A stretch of 64,000 nt of DNA from Chitinophagaceae bacterium (GTDB lineage: Bacteria; Bacteroidota; Bacteroidia; Chitinophagales; Chitinophagaceae): positions 1 through 64,000 of the forward strand of contig CANCVE010000003.1 of NCBI GenBank assembly GCA_947381435.1, written 5' to 3'. The translations under genes were made by a program, and so were the position numbers. Position 1 is the stretch's first letter, and the number at the start of each line of letters is the position of its first letter. The notes under the pieces are model-generated. The model worked only from the letters and a program-made list of their open reading frames with translations, made no database searches and had not been told where the DNA came from. This document shows positions 60,882 through 64,000 of this stretch, piece after piece.

Positions 60882-61494
60882 AATAGTATTTTAATTCAGC
60901 GAATTTAAGCGTATTAATAATCATTAGTTCTTTTGATATTATTTTCTCAGCAATGAGAATGTGTTTTCCTTCCGAATTATCAAACACCAAAACTTGGTCT
61001 ATAATGTCAAGATAAATATCAAATAGATTATTGATTCCATTATAAAACCTTCTTTCAATAATAGCTGCTTCAATGTTATGCCCACCTTCAGCTACACGTG
61101 TTTTAACTCGTTCCTTTGCTAACTCAGTATTTTTTAACCAAAAGAAAAGCAATGTTGTTTCATACCCGTTCATTTTGGCATCCAATATTTTTGGTTTATA
61201 GCTTTTAGTTGCCAATGTAGTCTCAAAGGCAAAACTTTTCTTGGTAGTTAAAAGTTCTTCAATTCTTTTCAGCATTATCCTTCCTGCTTCAAATGCCACT
61301 TTTTCGGGTTGAAATGGAGAAAGCCCTTTTGCAATTTCATCTGCATTTACAAATTCCTTACACCCTAAAATTTCGGGTAGGATAGTAAAAGATGCCGTTG
61401 TTTTTCCAGCACCATTACAACCAGCAATTATGTAAAGATTCTTTTCTGCCATAACTGCAAATTTATACGCAAAGGGCTTATTTATTTTACCCAA
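60859..61494 (-). CDS. Zeta-toxin-like P-loop kinase
   Basis: LYIIAGCNGAGKTTASFTILPEILGCKEFVNADEIAKGLSPFQPEKVAFEAGRIML..KSFAFETTLA; real start probably MAEKNLYI. Confidence 0.8.
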   Translation of the reverse strand: MGKINKPFAYKFAVMAEKNLYIIAGCNGAGKTTASFTILPEILGCKEFVNADEIAKGLSPFQPEKVAFEAGRIMLKRIEELLTTKKSFAFETTLATKSYKPKILDAKMNGYETTLLFFWLKNTELAKERVKTRVAEGGHNIEAAIIERRFYNGINNLFDIYLDIIDQVLVFDNSEGKHILIAEKIISKELMIINTLKFAELKYYYDNRGKN

Positions 61495-61520
61495 ACATAA
61501 TCTGGTTACAAACAGGTTCG

Positions 61521-61638
61521 ACTTATGCTAAACCAAGAAACCAATCAGTCCATGGCGGGAGTTATGAACCAGCAATTTGGTTTTCGAGAAGCATTTCACT
61601 GGAGTGGGTATTCATGGGTTAGAATGGATGGGGACTAA
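61521..61638 (+). repeat. Dispersed repeat (copy 2, inverted relative to 13936-14032)
   Basis: acttatgctaaaccaagaaaccaatcagtccatggcgggagttatgaaccagca..ttttcgagaag..gggtattcatggg. Confidence 0.75.
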
Positions 61639-62165
61639 TTTTTAATCTCAATTTGCCAATTTGTTTCAAAGTCCTTGTTCATCAAAAGGTTTAAGTCAAT
61701 GTATTTTTTAGTACCCTTAACTATAAAATGCAAGTCAGCTTGTCCTGAAGAACCTTGTGAACTCGTGTTCATAGACATACCTCCAAATGGCACAATAAAA
61801 ATACCGGTTACAATACCAACTTTACTTTGAATTGAATGGTTTGTCTTTATAAAATTAACAGCACTGGCAAATACTGTTGTCTGTTGTGTCGCAAAAAACA
61901 ATACACATTTTATTATGATAACAAAATTGGATAGTCCAATTCCTAATTTCTCAAATAATGTCTTTTTGTTATTAGGCTTCTTGTCTTTAATTCTATCACG
62001 CAAAATAAAAATTACGGAAAGCCAAAATAATACCCATCCTATTGTTTTGCTTTCCCAAAAGAAGTAAAGACCAACAAGTCGGCATAAATAGCCATAAAGT
62101 AGAAAAGCTATTGTAGCAATTATTAACTTTTTTGTTAGGTTGGAAAATGAATTAAAATATTTCAA
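61635..62165 (-). CDS. Hypothetical membrane protein, possibly Coa1/Tim21-like C-terminus
   Basis: N-terminal TMs; ..KVGIVTGIFIVPFGGMSMNTSSQGSSGQADLHFIVKGTKKYIDLNLLMNKDFETNWQIEIKN. Confidence 0.5.
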   Translation of the reverse strand: MKYFNSFSNLTKKLIIATIAFLLYGYLCRLVGLYFFWESKTIGWVLFWLSVIFILRDRIKDKKPNNKKTLFEKLGIGLSNFVIIIKCVLFFATQQTTVFASAVNFIKTNHSIQSKVGIVTGIFIVPFGGMSMNTSSQGSSGQADLHFIVKGTKKYIDLNLLMNKDFETNWQIEIKN

Positions 62166-62348
62166 TTGTCTGTCTATTTTTTCTGACCTTGTTTATGTTC
62201 CTCACTCGCCGATGTTGGTTTTCTTAACCAAAATCAATCAATAAAATGTTTAGATACTGATTCCCTCTCACAAATATATAGATATTGCCTTTATAGATTT
62301 TTGGTGAAGAATATTAACCTCGCCAATAAAATCCTATAAGGGCTGCCA

Positions 62349-62580
62349 GCCCCTTATAGGATTGGTCAACCAACATCAACGAATAGTGCCTCCCAAAAAA
62401 CTATTTTACCCCTCCATGCAACTAATGGTTACATTTAATTGCCTTGTTGCTAATGAACGATAATTACTTGCACGCAGGCCTTTTTCTATATACAAACCCT
62501 TTTATTTCCACCGCCCCCAACCATAGAGGCAATTAATCAAATCCCTGTAGCAGTCTTCCTCAAAAAGATTATACGATTAT
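62349..62580 (+). other. Conserved leader-like non-coding block of the duplicated cassette (copy 2)
   Basis: Near-identical to the reverse complement of 12501-12732. Confidence 0.9.
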
Positions 62581-62908
62581 AAGTTATCTAGTCAAGCTAG
62601 GTTTAAAACAGTCATCCTAACAAGTTATCTAGTCTGGGAGAAGTTGAAACAGACGTCCTAACGAGTTATCTAGTCCGGGAGAAGTTGAAACAGTCATCCT
62701 AACAAGTTATTTAGTCTGGGAGAATATCAAACAGTCATCCTAACGAGTTATCTAGTCTGGGAGAAGTTGAAACAGACGTCCTAACAAGCTATATAGTCCG
62801 GGAGAAGTTGAAACAGACGTCCTAACAAGTTATATAGTCTGGGAGAATATCAAACAGACGTCCTAACAAGTTATATAGTCCGGGAGAATATCAAACAGAC
62901 TATCTAAA
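62581..62908. repeat. 41-bp tandem array, 8 units (array R)
   Basis: aagttatctagtctgggagaagttgaaacagacgtcctaac-type units, exactly 41 nt apart, from 62581 to the last unit at 62868. Confidence 0.97.
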
Positions 62909-62970
62909 GGGTTTTGGCAATGTTTAATCAGTCAAATCATTCATTTTAATCACACTTTAAACTCAAATTT

Positions 62971-63936
62971 ATGACACATAATTTTTTTGATGCTTTTTAT
63001 AGCGACCTTTTTGACAAGCATAACATTATTGACAGTAGGTATCAGGTGTTTTTACGCAACTTCATTGCATCGCTCGTTGCCAACAATCCTGCAGGCGTTT
63101 TTGATGCTCAGATAGCGAACCTTACATCTGTTTACACCACCTATTTTGGTAATTTTGAAACTAAAAGTGTAAACATTGCCGAACGAGTGGCTAAAACTAG
63201 CAGCCTTGATATAGTGACTGCGCTTTTTGCAAACACCGTGAGGAGTAAATATAACTCTATTGCAGCCGTGTATCCTGTTGGAGATTCTGTTTACATCGAG
63301 TTTTTTCCACATGGAATGACAGAGTTTAGCCGTCTTACACGAGAAAATGTTCAAAGCGTTAGCCATCGGATAGCCACAAAAGCTACAGAGTATATGTCTA
63401 CCTTGGGCGGTGCGCCATTTGCAGCCATTTTTACAACGTTGGAAACAAATATTACGGCCGCCATCGGTGCACAGAACACAAAAAAGTCTGTAGTAAAAGC
63501 CATCACAGGTACCGTGATAAATAATAGAGAACCTGTGGAAACTGCCACCATGAAAGCCATGTATGCCGTGGGTTTGGAGTTTTGGCCAAATCAGGTTGCC
63601 TGCCGTAGCTACTACGATTTTAGTTTGTTGTTTGGTGTAAACACGCATCCAAGTGTAGTGAAAACTGGTATTGTAAACGCTAATGCCATCGCACTTTGTG
63701 TGGATGCGGGTATTATTGCTACCTCTGTTTTTACCTTGAAGAATAAATCAGATTTCCCGGTTACTTTCTTTGCAACGCACACGCTAAACGGTGCAATGGT
63801 TGGATTGCCGATAGTGGTACTGCCTCATCATGATACGGTAATTGCGTTTACAGAATTTAATGCACCCGATATGCTTTTTTTGTATGTGAAAAACGAAACC
63901 GACTATGCCGGCAACTGGGAAGTGAAGGTGGACTAA
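62971..63936 (+). CDS. Conserved protein of unknown function, copy 2 of the duplicated cassette
   Basis: Near-identical to 11320-12285; differences concentrate at the N-terminus and near the C-terminus. Confidence 0.85.
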   Translation: MTHNFFDAFYSDLFDKHNIIDSRYQVFLRNFIASLVANNPAGVFDAQIANLTSVYTTYFGNFETKSVNIAERVAKTSSLDIVTALFANTVRSKYNSIAAVYPVGDSVYIEFFPHGMTEFSRLTRENVQSVSHRIATKATEYMSTLGGAPFAAIFTTLETNITAAIGAQNTKKSVVKAITGTVINNREPVETATMKAMYAVGLEFWPNQVACRSYYDFSLLFGVNTHPSVVKTGIVNANAIALCVDAGIIATSVFTLKNKSDFPVTFFATHTLNGAMVGLPIVVLPHHDTVIAFTEFNAPDMLFLYVKNETDYAGNWEVKVD

Positions 63937-64000
63937 GCTAGTTATCAGTTGTTAGTTATTAGTTTTCTCTGGTGTTGGAACATTGATACAAATAAAAAAG

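Noticed and set aside
62581-62908. Classical CRISPR array
   Set aside because: Inter-repeat segments are nearly identical within the array, the repeat core is not a typical CRISPR repeat, and no cas gene is present; reported as an unclassified array instead.
63052-63648. 198-aa antisense ORF in copy 2 of the unknown gene
   Set aside because: Mirror frame of a well-conserved gene; no independent support.

Overview
Bacteroidota (Chitinophagaceae-like) chromosomal window. Main parts: (1) a pectin/homogalacturonan utilisation locus at about 1.3-25.9 kb, with three PL1 pectate-lyase-like proteins, a CE8 pectinesterase, two GH28 enzymes, a SusC/SusD pair and a GntR-type regulator. It is interrupted at about 10.6-14.8 kb by an accessory island. 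(2) An SOS/mutagenesis-type cluster at 25.9-30.5 kb in which several members look decayed. (3) Housekeeping genes: nadA, mnmG, ybeY, feoA, nadD, a transketolase C-terminal half, tRNA-Arg, nadR/pnuC-like genes and an ABC exporter. (4) An accessory right end with a zeta-toxin-like gene. The most unusual signal is a set of non-coding arrays with exact periods: two 41-nt arrays and three 21-nt arrays, each upstream of a gene start. The two 41-nt arrays belong to a duplicated cassette (about 235-bp leader, array, about 321-aa protein of unknown function). The two copies lie in inverted orientation about 51 kb apart; they share leader and core repeat but differ in the inter-repeat segment. Other findings are palindromic elements, including one read in frame inside a P-loop ATPase gene, a REP/RAYT remnant, two parS-like sites beside mnmG, and a UmuD homologue lacking its Ser/Lys dyad. 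All calls are by reading the sequence; no database search was run.
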